64,000 nt of DNA from Nemertoderma westbladi (GCA_032718475.1 JAUCBJ010004629.1:1-64000), one strand, 5' to 3'; numbered from the stretch's first letter, positions 23,407 through 34,772 are shown. A program made the numbers and translations. Notes: generated from the sequence alone by a model not told the origin.

Positions 23407-23518
23407 TTTAAGTACTTCAGCACCATCCTTAAGAAAACGGGCAGGTATTAGGTATAGACAGGTACTTTTTGACGCTGATAGGCTAAGTAGATTTTGAAAA
23501 ACGAAATCCTCAGAAACG

Positions 23519-24482
23519 AGGAGTGGCGAGGTGTGTTTTTTGTAAAAACTCGTGGAAACGGTCGAAATTGCGGGTTTAAGTAAGCCCGGGAAGCCAGGTT
23601 TGAAAATCGGCTGTGATTGGCTGCTACATATTTTACGTCATTACGCAGTGATCTGATAATTTTTTATCTTGGTTTCTTTGGAAAGAGATTTTTCAATCGA
23701 TTCAAATACACATTAAATCTCAATCATTTCACACGTGGCTTACATCAATTGAAAGCGGAGAGCCTTGCGCGTCTTTTGACCACTACTAAATTATTTTTGA
23801 CACACTATTAAATTCATAAAGAGGAAGATTGATAAAATGCTGTTTATAATTACAAACTCGCCAGATTGCTTGACCGGTATGTAAGCACTCAGCCTATTGC
23901 AGTATCTGATTATTGCAGATTTACTTCATTAAGTAGGGTTTAACGGTGACCGGTACACATTTTTAATATTCAAGTAGCCTACTGCCAAATATTACTGTAT
24001 TATATTACCGGCTGACCGGTATAACAAGTTTAGTGATATTTTAAATCTAATCTACCTTAATCAATTCAGATTGGAATGCAGTACCTGTATTGCTGCTGGA
24101 AATACAGCTGAATACATCTATTTATCAATGTTCCTCATCATTAATCTAATTAATTGTAATGTCAAAAGAAGCGCAAGACTCTCCGCTTTCAATTGATATA
24201 CACCACGTGTAAAATGAATGAGTTTTAATGTGTATTTGAATCGATTGAAAATCTCTTTCCATAGGTACCAAGATTAAAAATTATCAGATCACTTTGTAGT
24301 GGTGTCAAATCTGTAGCAGCCAATCACAGCAGATTTTCAAAATTGACTTTCCGTGCTTACTCTACAGCTTCCACGTTTTTTCCAAAAAACACACCCCGCC
24401 ACTCGATCCAGGCCGGCACCTTCTTACCCCTTATTCAGTTGTTTCTAGCCCAACAATTTTTTCGTGCACCAACCCTATTGTA
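23519..24482. mobile_element. Foldback element with long inverted arms
   Basis: The left arm (23,519 to about 23,790) and right arm (about 24,170 to 24,482) are complementary over long stretches: GGAAACGGTCGAAATTGCGG and GTGATTGGCTGCTACATATT near the outside, GAAAGCGGAGAGCCTTGCGC near the centre. The right arm extends about 85 bases further (to CACCAACCCTATTG), so the left terminus is truncated. No transposase frame. Confidence 0.8.
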
Positions 24483-25929
24483 ACTACAAGGCAGCAATAG
24501 AAATATTGCAGCGCAGATAGCTTTTCTTGACTCCATCCCTGCCTTCCGATTCTTATTGCGTCTGTACTATAAATATTTTATTCCCTTCTCAGGTAAATTA
24601 CAGATATAACAAAGGGCTTTCGATCACACCTAAGTCCAGATGAGCCTTTGCGTAGAGATACAATTAGAGGCTGTGCATCTGCTGGCGTATTAGAGAACAG
24701 GGAGATAGGAGTCCACATCCATTCCGCAGTCCACAGACTGTATGAATGGGATATCTGCTGCTTCTAAAACTTGCACTATGACAGCCAGGATTAATAAGAA
24801 CTCAGTTCCTCCATCTGGCGAGAATACCTGAGCTTTAGTGTCACAATAATTAATTGTAACCATCAAATACCAGAAACTCTCAAATTAATAATGATTTTAA
24901 AAATAAATATAATAATTTTTTTTATAAAATTGCCAATTATCAGAAATAGAAAATGAAAATACAAAAAGTTTCCGAAAATTGAACGAAAATGAACATTTTT
25001 TAAATATCACGCCGGCTGCTAGGAGGCTCCAAAAAAATACTTTTTAAGTTGTTATTTACTTTAGTTCATTCTTTTTTGGGTGATAGATCGTTTTCTATGC
25101 ATTTTTCAACCACATTATATACAAATAAAAAAAAACACTAGGGGTTTTATTTTATTCGTTCACAATTTTATGGCGGTTCTTTATTTGTTTGCTGATGGTG
25201 ATGATATGTTACTTTTGTGGCCTTCTGTTGTTGGGCTTAAATACATTAGATTCGACATAAGATTAGGCATATTGTACTGATTGAATATAAGTTACGAATG
25301 CCGATACAAATAAATCAATACTAAATGTATCCCATCCCGTTCCAGAACAGGATGGAAGCCGCCAAGTATTAAAATTACTCTCAATAATGTCTCTCTACCA
25401 TCATTGGTGGAACAAGGACTACATTTAGGAATCTTGCTTGACTTCAAATGTTGATGCTACAGTTTTTTCTACGGTACCGGTATCGCAGTCGTACGATGTA
25501 TACCCTTTGTAATAAAAATATACGTTATATTTGGTGCTTACCATATAATAGCCATAGATGCATAGTTGTTGATATTATTATTTTCCACACCTAAAGGCGA
25601 AGGTAATGCTTAGTAAACATTTAGTTAAATTTGCTACTAATGGGGTTAATGACTCAAATTCATAACCAGATTAATTAGATGCAATAATATCACAGAAACA
25701 CAATGGCGTTTACAGAATTCAATAAGATGCTAAAATAGCCGAGATATTGGTGTTTTCAGTTTAAAAATTATTCAAAATATGAAAACGATCTGTGATTGGT
25801 CGTGACATCACTATACCCCTCCGAATCCCATTTATTTCAACATTCAGATACCTGATACTATCTTTGTATAAAATGGGGCAGTTCGTTACTGTAGGGACTG
25901 CTACATTAGTACTGTAGTAAAGCAGTACA

Positions 25930-26295
25930 GTGCAGCAGTCACCGGTACAAGCACTGCAGCACTGTATATTTGCTTATTTATATGGCGAACGCAGAGTAAA
26001 CGGGATAATGGCAAGGCACAAGGAGGAGCGAACAGGGGTTCCCGGAACAACGGCAACAGCAAGGAGGAGCGAATACGGCGAATGGGAGTACCTGGAGCCG
26101 CGAGCCGGAACGCCCATGAGAATGGGGCCTACCATTAAGCCTACTACGAAGGTACTGACAAATGAAGAAAATGATATACGTATAGGCCTATATAGATATT
26201 ATGACCTGGCGGGTTCAGGCAAGAGGAGAATGAGATTGTATCTGTATGGGCCGTATCAGATGTGTACAGTCAAGGAGGAATCGACCAACGGTTAG
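25930..26295 (+). CDS. Unrecognised ORF in the left arm, conserved in the right arm
   Basis: 121-codon open frame, though the first ATG codons are uncertain. The C-terminal part reads SEYGEWEYLE, KPTTKVLTNEENDIRIGLYR, YYDLAGSGKRRMRLYLYGPY, QMCTVKEESTNG, then GTTAGT, a plausible splice donor. The right-arm copy (33,154-32,879, minus) keeps most of these residues although the DNA has diverged. I recognise no family, signal peptide or membrane segment. It may be an exon of an element-borne or captured gene. Confidence 0.4.
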   Translation: MQQSPVQALQHCIFAYLYGERRVNGIMARHKEERTGVPGTTATARRSEYGEWEYLEPRAGTPMRMGPTIKPTTKVLTNEENDIRIGLYRYYDLAGSGKRRMRLYLYGPYQMCTVKEESTNG

Positions 26296-26454
26296 TGTTA
26301 ACGCTCATCATGGGGGTCTGAGGATGAGTGTGTGAATCGACAAAATGCTAATAATGATACTGGAACTAGTGGCGACGTAGTCTCTTATGTATTGCTGCAA
26401 AGTGCTGTTAGAAACGACTGAACGATGTTTGGTTGCCTAACAGAGTTGGTTAAA

Positions 26455-26676
26455 CTATCTTACTTGAAAGCATCCAGCATATAGACACGAGATTGCCATT
26501 AGGGCTCCGTGAGTTATCATATCCCAACCGCTTTCATTGACTCGGACTGCCCACATTTGAGTATCGATTCCACCTAAATTATCATTAACACATTCATTGC
26601 AGTAGAAATCAGCATCGTAATTGAAGGCAACTCCTATACATTTTGTGCAGGCCCAAATTATCATTGCAGATATCAC
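26455..26676 (-). CDS. Unrecognised cysteine-containing ORF in the left arm
   Basis: 73-codon minus frame with a possible zinc-binding spacing (ACTKC...YCNEC), then IDTQMWAVRVNESGWDM and ending CFQVR. The other arm (about 32,605-32,707, plus) preserves RIDTQMWAIRGNESG and ECFLVR but has lost the cysteine part. It points away from the 25,930 ORF. Family unknown. Confidence 0.3.
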   Translation of the reverse strand: MISAMIIWACTKCIGVAFNYDADFYCNECVNDNLGGIDTQMWAVRVNESGWDMITHGALMAISCLYAGCFQVR

Positions 26677-26866
26677 ACTGATATATTGTATGTTTCAGAT
26701 ATACTTGTATGTGGCCAAAGTAACCCTGTTCTCCGCCTTGGGCACCTGGGATACTGTCAGTCAGTCATATCCCACCAACCCACTATCCCATCTGTGGTGA
26801 TACGATGAATAAGTCAGATAGTCATTCGTAATATATAATCATAAATGCAATATACACAATAATGTG

Positions 26867-28290
26867 TACGTGTACATCAATGCAGTAGCCCATGCAGTGT
26901 GTACTGACCTATACTGCAGTGTGTACTACCAGACTGATAATATGACATGCAGACATGCGGACCACCACCTGAGTCCGCCACCGCCACCTGAGTATGTGTC
27001 ATGCAGTCGGGTAAATCTTTTCGACCTACGCGTAGGCCTACGCGTAGCTACGCGTAGCTACGCGTAGCTACGCGTAGTTTGTAACTTCCATTCCTGTCAT
27101 TTACCGGTAGGGCCAGACTTACTGCCTTTTTAACAACTACGCGTAGGTGTTTTAAAACTACGCGTAGTTATTTTGGAACTACGCGTAGGTATTTTGAAAC
27201 TACGCGTAGGTGCTACGCGTAGCTACGCGTAGGTGCTACGCGTAGCAGTCCTGATAACAATGATTTTTCATTTCAGGTCCGGTAGGGTTGAGTTGTTAGG
27301 CAAGTATCGGTATATGTCAGGTATCTGATTATCAGACAAATGTAATAACAGAATCGGAAACTCATATCTCTACATACAGCACTGGTAATAAATAATATTC
27401 GGCTCTTTCACATACAAACACAGAGGATGAATAAAAAATAAACTTGAAATTCACGTCTCATGATTCAAGTATCTTTGTTTCCATTGGATTATTTAAATAT
27501 TGAACAGTAGTAAATAAAGCGACCAGTCTACAGGTGAAGAGGTTAAGCGAAAGCTGATAAATACTGCATATAATCAAATTGTTTGGTCAAATGACAAGTG
27601 CAACCAATCATGGTAGACAATTTAGTCTCCCCCTTCCCTTGTCAAGGGGTTAACATATTAAATACAGTATATCCTTGCCCTATCGTGAACAAAGGCAATA
27701 AAAAGCATAGAGAATCGATAAGAACCATCGGCCTATTTCCTTTGTAAACTATTTTTGAACTCTAAACATTAATTATTAACACATTTTACCGCCCGCAACG
27801 CATGAAGTGAAGAATATGTAGTTTTCGCGTATTCCTCTATATAGAGTATACAGGTATAGGATACATTACTGTTGAAAGCATTTGATGGTTGTGGGTTGTT
27901 TATTGAACATACCGTATTGTGTCTTATTTTAGTACTGACTCGCTTGGAATACGTAAGCCTACTAATGATAAACGACGTACTGACGTATAGGCATAGTTAT
28001 GGGTAGCACCTATGCGTAGGTCGCGTAGGACCTACGCGTAGCTACGCGTAGCACCTACGCGTAGCTACGCGTAGCACCTACGCGTAGCTACGCGTAGCAC
28101 CTACGCGTAGTTATTGTTAAAACTCTGAAACTGGTGATATATGACCCAATGTTGCGAACTACGCGTAGCTACGCGTAGCTACGCGTAGGCCTACGCGTAG
28201 GTCGAAAAGATTTACCCCATGCAGTCATGAATGTGAAACACGTTCACCGCCACCATATAATATCACAACACCCCCTTTCTAAGTTTGTTT
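26867..28290 (-). mobile_element. Gypsy 3' LTR, interrupted by the CTACGCGTAG element
   Basis: 26,867-27,008 plus 28,219-28,278 match 31,869-32,041: TACGTGTACATCAATGCAGT, GACATGCAGACATGCGGAC, GAGTATGTGTC, GTGAAACACGTTCACCGCC. On the minus strand the LTR starts TGTTGTGATATT immediately after a polypurine tract, AGAAAGGGGG, as expected for a 3' LTR. Confidence 0.75.
27009..28218. mobile_element. TIR element packed with CTACGCGTAG palindromes (family B)
   Basis: 1210 bases bounded by the 8-bp duplication ATGCAGTC (27,001-27,008 and 28,219-28,226). Ends are GGGTAAATCTTTTCGAC and its complement, followed on both sides by CTACGCGTAGGCCTACGCG and further head-to-tail 10-bp palindromes at about 27,020-27,076, 27,135-27,247, 28,010-28,110 and 28,155-28,200. 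The related LTR at 31,989-31,996 has a single ATGCAGTC and no insertion. The centre (about 27,250-28,000) has no recognisable gene. Confidence 0.9.
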
Positions 28291-28343
28291 ATGTCTATCA
28301 AACAGGTAATTATGCATCAAATTATATTTGTCTCTATAGCCGG

Positions 28344-28985
28344 TCAGGCGTATGCCTCAAGCGGGTCGGGTATGTGCGACATTGTAGACTCGATGATGAG
28401 TTCGTCCACCCATTGAACACGCTTGGGTATCGGAGTGGTGTTAGTGGTGGGAGAGGCTTTGGTAGTGTCCCGGAGTAAGTAATGGCGGTTCCTTGTAAGA
28501 CATCGTCCGGAAGGAGTTCTAAGTTTGTATTTCCTGTTATTGGCCGACTCGACTACAACACCTGTGCGGTCCCAGCGCTTCGACGAAGGCTCCTGGATGA
28601 GTACGTGGTCTCCCACCGCGAGTGGGGGAAGCAATTTAGCTCCGTGGTTGTAGTGCGCCGTTTGCGATTGAAGAGGGATGGGTGTGGCTCGATCGAGCTC
28701 CATTCGAATTGCCTGATGTTGAGGGAGGAAGGTCCGGCTGTGTGCCGGAACTCGCAAACGTATGGGTTGGCCGAACAATATCTGGGCTGGCGATTTCCCA
28801 TGCGCTCGGGGAGAGTTACAGAGTTCCAGGAGGCCCTCCTGGAATGCTGGAGAGTTTAACTTCCCCCCAGTTTTCGTAAGTAGTGCCTTTAGAGCCTTCA
28901 CTGTTGATTCTGCGTGGCCGTAGCTTTGGGCGTATTCTGGGGAGGAGGTTATGGACTCAACCCGAACCGTACAAAAACGTCTCAT
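28344..28985 (-). pseudogene. Gypsy integrase C-terminal part
   Basis: 213-codon minus frame: YAQSYGHAESTVKALKALL (the N-G-x-x-E-x-x-V-K core end), SPAQILFGQPIRLRVP, VGDHVLIQEPSSKRWDRTG and KYKLRTPSGRCLTRNRHYL, typical of Ty3/Gypsy integrase C-termini. Upstream integrase core sequence (to about 29,330) is broken into other frames. Confidence 0.85.
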
Positions 28986-29608
28986 ACTTTGTCTGCGATT
29001 GAGGCGGCGGTGCGGTAGCTGGTAAATCCGAATACTTCAGGCCATCCGGAATATCGGTCTGCAACTGCAAGGTAATTATTACCATTCAGGGCGAAGAGAT
29101 CACCCGAGATCTCCTCGAAGGGTTGTGAGGCATCACAGTTGCGCATGAATGGCTCCTTAGCGAGGCTGGAACGTAGGGTGATGCATGTTCGCAGGAAGTT
29201 ACCGTAGTTCTGACATCGTTGGTCAGTCCGGGCCAGTAGACATTCTGGCGGGCACGACGAAGAGTTTATTCTACCCCCTGGTGAGCGGCATGTAGCCGCA
29301 CCAATATATCCTGGCGGTCTGCCCGCAGGATTACAAGTCGATGTCTGTAAAGGACGAGATCGTGGTCGGTTGTGAGTTCCTCACGGATTCCCCAGTAGGG
29401 TTGGATTCCCGGCAGGTGGCGAGACTTCTGCGGGAACCCTGATTAGATGGCGTTGTGTAGAGCGACATAATCCGGGTTGCCCCGAGCCGTTGTGGACAAT
29501 AACCGGAGGAGTAGGTCTGGTTGACCTTCCGTAGACTCATAGTCATCCTCGAGCGATGCGGCAGTCTGTGTCGTGACTGAGCACATATAGTTCGCCATTT
29601 CACCGTCA

Positions 29609-30322
29609 TCAGTGATGTCGTTGGGAGATGGGTCGTCGACTGGGGAACGGGACAAGGCGTCCGGAATCCTGTGATCCTTCCCGTTTCTTCCAAACTGTTT
29701 TGAAGGTGAAGGTATTGAGTTTTGACTTCAGATGCTGGATTCTCATGTTGTCCATGGCGTCGAGTGTCTGGTGATCTAGGATTGACACCAGCGGTTGGTG
29801 ATCCACTACCAGAGTAAAGTGTGGGAGTCCGACAAGGTATAGGCGACACTTGTGGACTGCCCAAGCGACGGCAAGGAGCTCCAGCTCAACCATCGCATAT
29901 CGTGTCTCCGTTTCTGTAATGAAACGGGAGCCGCATTCAATGAGCTTCCATACATCATCGTGGTTCTGTAGAAGAACGTAGCCGAGACCATTTTTTCTAG
30001 AAGCATCGGTTTCAGGTTTAGTTTCGAAACTTGGGTCGAAGGGAGCGAGAATTAGGGGCGAAACGAGCGCCTTCTTCGTCGCCTCGAATGCCGCCTCGTG
30101 GGCGCTGTTCCAATCAAAGGAGTTGCTGGAACGTAGCAGAGGATGGAGCGGAGACATCATTCCGGAGATGTCAGTTGAGAAGGGGGTGAGTTGTTCTACC
30201 AATCCCAGGAAGCTTCGCAAATCCGTAATATTAGTTAGCCTGGGAAAACTCGCTATAGCCCGGACCTTCACTGGGTCTGCGTGAATCCAGTCGGCCCCGA
30301 CAATGTAGTCAGCAAATTTCAC
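29609..30322 (-). pseudogene. Gypsy RT thumb and RNase H
   Basis: Open minus frame with [20 protein letters not shown] and [26 protein letters not shown], the RNase H start [18 protein letters not shown], then [20 protein letters not shown] and [14 protein letters not shown]. These are standard Ty3/Gypsy thumb and RNase H blocks. The frame is lost after the tether, where the integrase zinc finger is expected. Confidence 0.88.
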
Positions 30323-30394
30323 CTCGCGTTTGGCGAACTGGACTTTATTGGGGTTGAGGGTTATTCCGGTCTCGCGGCAGCGGAGGAGAAACCG

Positions 30395-30910
30395 TCAGAC
30401 ACTGGCGAGATGATTATTTAGATTGTCGTCGTAAATAAGAATGTCGTTGACGACTTTAACGAGTCCAGGGATGTCGCGTAATGCATCATTGCCAGGACGA
30501 TTAAATTCGTCCTGGCGCGATATTATTCCCATAACATTCCTCTTGTATTTGTACTGACCCCATAGTGTTACGAATGTAGTGAATGAGTTGGGATGCTGGT
30601 GCGAGTGGAACTTGCCAGTAACCCGCCGCAGCGTCGAATACCGAGAATACCTGTATGGTGGTATTCTGGTGACCGCCACCCGGGAACTCGGGGTAGGGTA
30701 ATAAGTTTCAATTACTCCACGTCGCTCCATTGAGTCAATCTGCTCCTTGACCTTGTCACGGAGAGCGAAAGGAATAGGCCGTAAACCATTGACGTGGAAT
30801 GGTGACGCACCCTTTTTAAGTCGATTCGCATCGGTTCCCCCTTTAAAACTCCACATGGTTGGTTGGCATCGTCGAATAGGTCGGCGTGCTCGCCAAAGAT
30901 GTTTTCCCAA
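30395..30910 (-). pseudogene. Gypsy reverse transcriptase, internally damaged
   Basis: Minus frame with GLRPIPFALRDKVKEQIDSM, ERRGVIE, and a remnant of the catalytic box (VVNDILIYDDN in place of the V-D-D-I-L-I-Y motif). The central palm segment is shifted and partly missing. Adjacent to protease upstream and RNase H downstream in the expected order. Confidence 0.8.
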
Positions 30911-31860
30911 ATCTTTGGAAGCATCATTGGCGACGTGATGGCGGACACCGAAACGAACGGCTGGGGAAAGTTGGGGTGGAGTAGGTTTAATCCTCGTAAT
31001 GCCTTGTAGGAAAGGATTAGGTTGTCCACCTCCGGAGATACAGCAATTAAACTCGTCGTAGAGTTCCCGGCATATTCGATGCGCGATGGGAATAATCCGA
31101 TTATCTCGAGGGGAAGGTGGTTAGCTGCGCGTATATCCGCGGATGGATACAGGATCAGGTCCCGACGGCGTCCGCCCATCCACCTGAAAATATCCTGATT
31201 CAGCACGGCGGCGGCCGAGCCGCTGTCCAGGAGAACGTTGCGAATTTTTCCGCAAATCTCACCATTGTCCCGGCCAAATACGTCAACAGTTATACGCGGG
31301 AGAATGCAGGCGAAGTCGAGTGAGTTTACTCCGTCGCCCTCCGTTATAGTGTTGACCTGTGGCATATTCCTAGGTTTGTACTTATCCGGATTTTTGTCTT
31401 TTGATCGGCAAACAGCGCGAAGGTGTCCGTATTTATGGCAGTTGTTACACTTGGCATTCCTAGCCGGACAGTTTGACTTCCCCGGGGTGTGGTCCCGGCC
31501 GCATTTTGTGCATGCCGCATCTGTACTATTTGAGCGGGACAAAGGAGGTTGTCGGGAGGTTGAACATCCTTGTTTATACTTTGACGTCACCTTGTTGATA
31601 GGCTTCCCGCTGCCGATTACATTGTTGTTGTGTTCGCTTGCTTCCCATGACTGGCATATCTGCACGCAGTCCGCCAGTGTAGGTTGAGGTAGCACCTTTA
31701 GTGAGCTCGGTCCGTGTCTTGGACAAGTGAATACTGACTAGTATCTGTGTGACAATCTGTCAGTCGCGACAATGTGTGCAGAGTTCGGTGTCATTGGCGA
31801 TCTCTTCCAGGTTTACCCGGAATGAATTGAAGGACTCATTCGGACCCTGTTTTCAGCCGT
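30712..31860 (-). pseudogene. Gypsy gag end (zinc knuckles) and protease
   Basis: From 31,695 the minus frame reads PQPTLADCVQICQSWEAS, two zinc knuckles (CTKCGRDHTPGKSNCP and CNNCHKYGHLRAVC), then the aspartic protease LLDSGSAAAVLNQ and the region before RT. A partly readable gag piece (LEEIANDTELCTHCRD) precedes it, abutting the LTR at about 31,865 without leader or primer-binding site, so most of gag and the leader are deleted. Confidence 0.85.
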
Positions 31861-31868
31861 GGAAGCGA

Positions 31869-32042
31869 AGTACGTGTACATCAATGCAGTAGCCTGTGCA
31901 GTGTACTGACCTATACTGCAGTGTGTACCACCAGACTGATAATATGACATGCAGACATGCGGACTGTCCTACCACCACCTGAGTATGTGTCATGCAGTCA
32001 TGAAAGTGAAACACGTTCACCGCCACCATATAATATCCAACA
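31869..32042 (-). mobile_element. Gypsy 5' LTR, without insertion
   Basis: Same sequence as the left LTR less the family B element, showing one ATGCAGTC. On the minus strand it begins TGTTGGATATTATATGG. I could not find a matching target duplication outside the two LTRs. Confidence 0.7.
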
Positions 32043-32049
32043 CCATCCA

Positions 32050-32590
32050 AGGCATATTATTTACTACGCCTTGGCATATAGTATGTCTTGGTCCCATCCC
32101 AATCCCACGAACATCTGTTTCATAATATATCATCAGTGGTAGATCTACTGTAGGACTTGGAAGCAAGGGGGGGGGGGGGGCACTTGACGCAAATTAAAGT
32201 AACAACAAAGCAATAGACGAAAGTCAATAGGCTACGGTTAGTTATATTTGATTGCGTTGAAGTTATAAGTTAAATCCATTAAAATATCATACGACAGTTT
32301 ATAGTAGATCAAAATGGCCTGACAGTCGCATTAAGATTTATAAAATAAAGAATACGTAAAATCAACATATATTATTTATTTTATACAACAATATCAATCG
32401 ATATCAATAATCAACAAGACAACAATCAATAGACATTCAACACAAAATTTCATTAACAAATATTGCGAAAACATAATTTAAATTAATTTGAAAAAGGGTT
32501 AGAATAAATAATCCATAAAAATTCAATGACTCTGAAATGTGTATTCCGTATTAATCAGTCTATTATAATTAAATCTTTTAAGCAACTGGT
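32050..32590. other. Interior of the 7.9-kb element, no gene seen
   Basis: AT-rich, with a G run at about 32,167-32,180. No recognisable frame or repeat. Confidence 0.5.
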
Positions 32591-32878
32591 AAAATTGCTC
32601 TAAATCCCATCAGTAGAATCGATACTCAAATGTGGGCAATCCGAGGCAACGAAAGTGGAGCCCGAATGGCAATCTTGTATCTCTACGCTGAATGCTTTCT
32701 AGTAAGATAGTTTAACCAACTCTGTTATCAGCCAAAGATAGTAGTTCAACATTCAGTCGTTTCTAACAGCGCTTTGCAGCAATACATCAGCGACTACGTC
32801 ACCACTAGTTCCGGTATCATTGTTAGCATTTTGTCAAATCACGCACTCATCCTCAGACCCCCATGATGAGCGTTAACA

Positions 32879-33154
32879 CTAACCATTGGTCGATTCCTCC
32901 TTTACTGTACACATCTGATACGGCCCATACAGATACAAGGTCATTATCCTCTTGCATGAACCCGCCAGGTCATAATATCTATATAGGCCTATATGTACAT
33001 CATTTTCTTCCTTTGTCAGTACCATCATAGTAGGCTTAATGGGACATTCACATGGGTGTTCCAGCTCGTGGCTCCAGCAGTCCAGGTACTCCCATTCTCC
33101 ATATTCGCTCCTCCTTGCCGTTGCTATTGTTCCCGCATTATAAATCCCCACCAT
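32879..33154 (-). CDS. Right-arm copy of the unrecognised ORF at 25,930
   Basis: 91-codon frame sharing TARRSEYGEWEYL, VLTKEENDVHIGLYRYYDLA and LYLYGPYQMCTVKEESTNG with the left-arm ORF. It differs by several substitutions and has a different N-terminus. Confidence 0.35.
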   Translation of the reverse strand: MVGIYNAGTIATARRSEYGEWEYLDCWSHELEHPCECPIKPTMMVLTKEENDVHIGLYRYYDLAGSCKRIMTLYLYGPYQMCTVKEESTNG

Positions 33155-33692
33155 TCACTGTATACATAAGCAAGTATACAGTGCTACAGTGCTTGTACTG
33201 GTGACTGCTACACTGTACTGCTGTACTAGAGTACTAATGTAGCAGTCCCTGCATTAACAAACTGCCCCAATTTATACAAAGATAGTATTAGGAATCTGAA
33301 TGTTGATATAATTATAAATGGGATTCAGAGGCATAGTGATGTCACGACCAATCACAGATCGTTTTCAAATTTTGAATAATTTTTAAACTGAAAACACAAA
33401 TATCTCGGCTATTTTAGCATCTTATTGAATTCTGTAAACACCATTGTGTTTCTATGATATTATTGCATCTAATTTATCTGGTTTTGAATTTGAGTCATGA
33501 ACTCCATTCTTTTTTTTGGCCAATTTGGTATTTTCCGATTATAGAAGTAGAATTAGTGCTAACTTACATATGATAGGGAATGAGTGTGGTTTCTGTATTT
33601 TAAATAATCTAACTGACTTATCTGCTTATAACTATTATAAATCTTCCAGTAATTATAACTTTTTGTTGGGCACAGTTTTTGCAAAGTCGGCA

Positions 33693-34772
33693 ATGACGTC
33701 CAGGTACAACCTCCTATCTCGACTTTGTAAACATGAGATTATTGGAATCCCAAGAATAAACCTATTGGTTGGCCTATTCTATGCCGTCTGCTCTGGATTG
33801 ATGCCATTTTCAAATAAAATGTTACTGGAATATTACCAATTCAACTGTTTCAATATGCTAATTCTATGTCAATCAGTTGCTGTTGTTATATTATTTGCAA
33901 TATTGAATTATTGTAAAATTATTAAAATCGACAATGTTAATTTCGTTGCTGGTAGATATATGCTGCTGTTTTCCGGATGCTATTATACAAACGCGCTAGC
34001 TACTTTGTATACATTGGTGGGATTAGACATACCAATGTACAACGCTATTAAAAGAACGGTACCCTTCGTTAACCTAATACTCTTATATTGCCTTCTCAGC
34101 AAAAGGAGCCCTACTAAACTGAAAAATACTGCAGTGTTTGTCATGACAGCGGGGTGCCTAATGGCAGGAATCGGAGAGACTAATCACAACTTATTGGCTT
34201 ATATGTGGGGGATTGTTTGTGTGACGTCACAAGGTGTCTATCTCACTGTATCACAGAAACTTTCCGAAGAATGCCACTTATCTACAATAACTATTATTTA
34301 CATGAATTCTCTTCAAACTGCTGTTATTTCAGCTGTTGGTGTTCTTATTTCAAATGAATATAATCATCTTAAGCAAAGAATAGGTGACAAACATGATGGA
34401 ACAGAGCTCTTATTGGCTTTCATACTAGCATTGACCAATAGCACTCTGTCAATGGCATCCAAATTTCTCTGCACTAATAGAAACTCCGCGCTAACCACTA
34501 GTGTGATTGGAGTTGCCAAGGGAACTGTTTCATCCTGTTTTGGATTGCTTGGCTTTCAAAACCAAACAATAACGCCATTATATCTTTTAGGATTATCCAC
34601 GAACACAGTGGGGGGTGTATGTTATGTGTTTGCGAGTAAATGGAACAGCGTTGATGTCTCTGGTAAAGAAAATCATTTCCAGGATGATTCTAGCAACATC
34701 GATGATGTGCATCATGATGATTCTATTATTAATATCCCCAATGGTAGTTGTCAAGGGACTTCCATTGTTTAA
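33693..34772 (+). CDS. SLC35D-like nucleotide-sugar transporter, intronless, copy 1
   Basis: 359 codons from ATG 33,693 (MTSRYNLLSRL); the frame is open further upstream but that part is not shared with copy 2's coding region. Drug/metabolite-transporter fold with about ten hydrophobic helices: LLVGLFYAVCSGLMPFSNK near the N-terminus, LDIPMYNAIKRTVPFVNLI in the middle, and NRNSALTTSVIGVAKGTVSS near the C-terminus, which matches the S-A-L-T-T segment of SLC35D UDP-sugar transporters. Such proteins exchange nucleotide sugars for UMP across ER/Golgi membranes; the substrate here is unknown. Having no introns suggests a retrocopy, yet the frame is intact in both copies, which argues for constraint or a recent origin. 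Confidence 0.82.
   Translation: MTSRYNLLSRLCKHEIIGIPRINLLVGLFYAVCSGLMPFSNKMLLEYYQFNCFNMLILCQSVAVVILFAILNYCKIIKIDNVNFVAGRYMLLFSGCYYTNALATLYTLVGLDIPMYNAIKRTVPFVNLILLYCLLSKRSPTKLKNTAVFVMTAGCLMAGIGETNHNLLAYMWGIVCVTSQGVYLTVSQKLSEECHLSTITIIYMNSLQTAVISAVGVLISNEYNHLKQRIGDKHDGTELLLAFILALTNSTLSMASKFLCTNRNSALTTSVIGVAKGTVSSCFGLLGFQNQTITPLYLLGLSTNTVGGVCYVFASKWNSVDVSGKENHFQDDSSNIDDVHHDDSIINIPNGSCQGTSIV

Larger units (their letters stand above)
20519..23517 (-). mobile_element. CR1/L2-like LINE, 3' part, split by the family A element
   Basis: On the minus strand the coding part runs from 23,517 ([20 protein letters not shown]) through the reverse transcriptase to about 20,850. Its 3' untranslated part holds AGGACCCCCTTGGAAATAAG, characteristic of CR1/L2-type tails, and it ends at short tandem GATA-type repeats (20,519-20,535). 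Between 21,275 and 22,389 the family A element and one target copy interrupt the coding frame. Confidence 0.85.
25642..33504. mobile_element. ~7.9-kb TIR element with ~0.9-1-kb inverted arms
   Basis: Left arm (25,642 to about 26,700) and right arm (about 32,590 to 33,504) are inverted copies. Ends read GGGGTTAATGACTCAAATTC and, complemented, GGAGTTCATGACTCAAATTC. The unfilled site in copy 2 at about 40,152-40,170 joins ACTAAT directly to TCGTTTTTTTGG, and AT is duplicated at the two edges. The arms carry conserved ORFs. The interior is now mostly a Gypsy element inserted later. No transposase is recognised. Confidence 0.8.

Noticed and set aside
28482-28859. Plus-strand frames across the Gypsy integrase
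   Set aside because: Antisense to well-matched integrase coding sequence on the minus strand.
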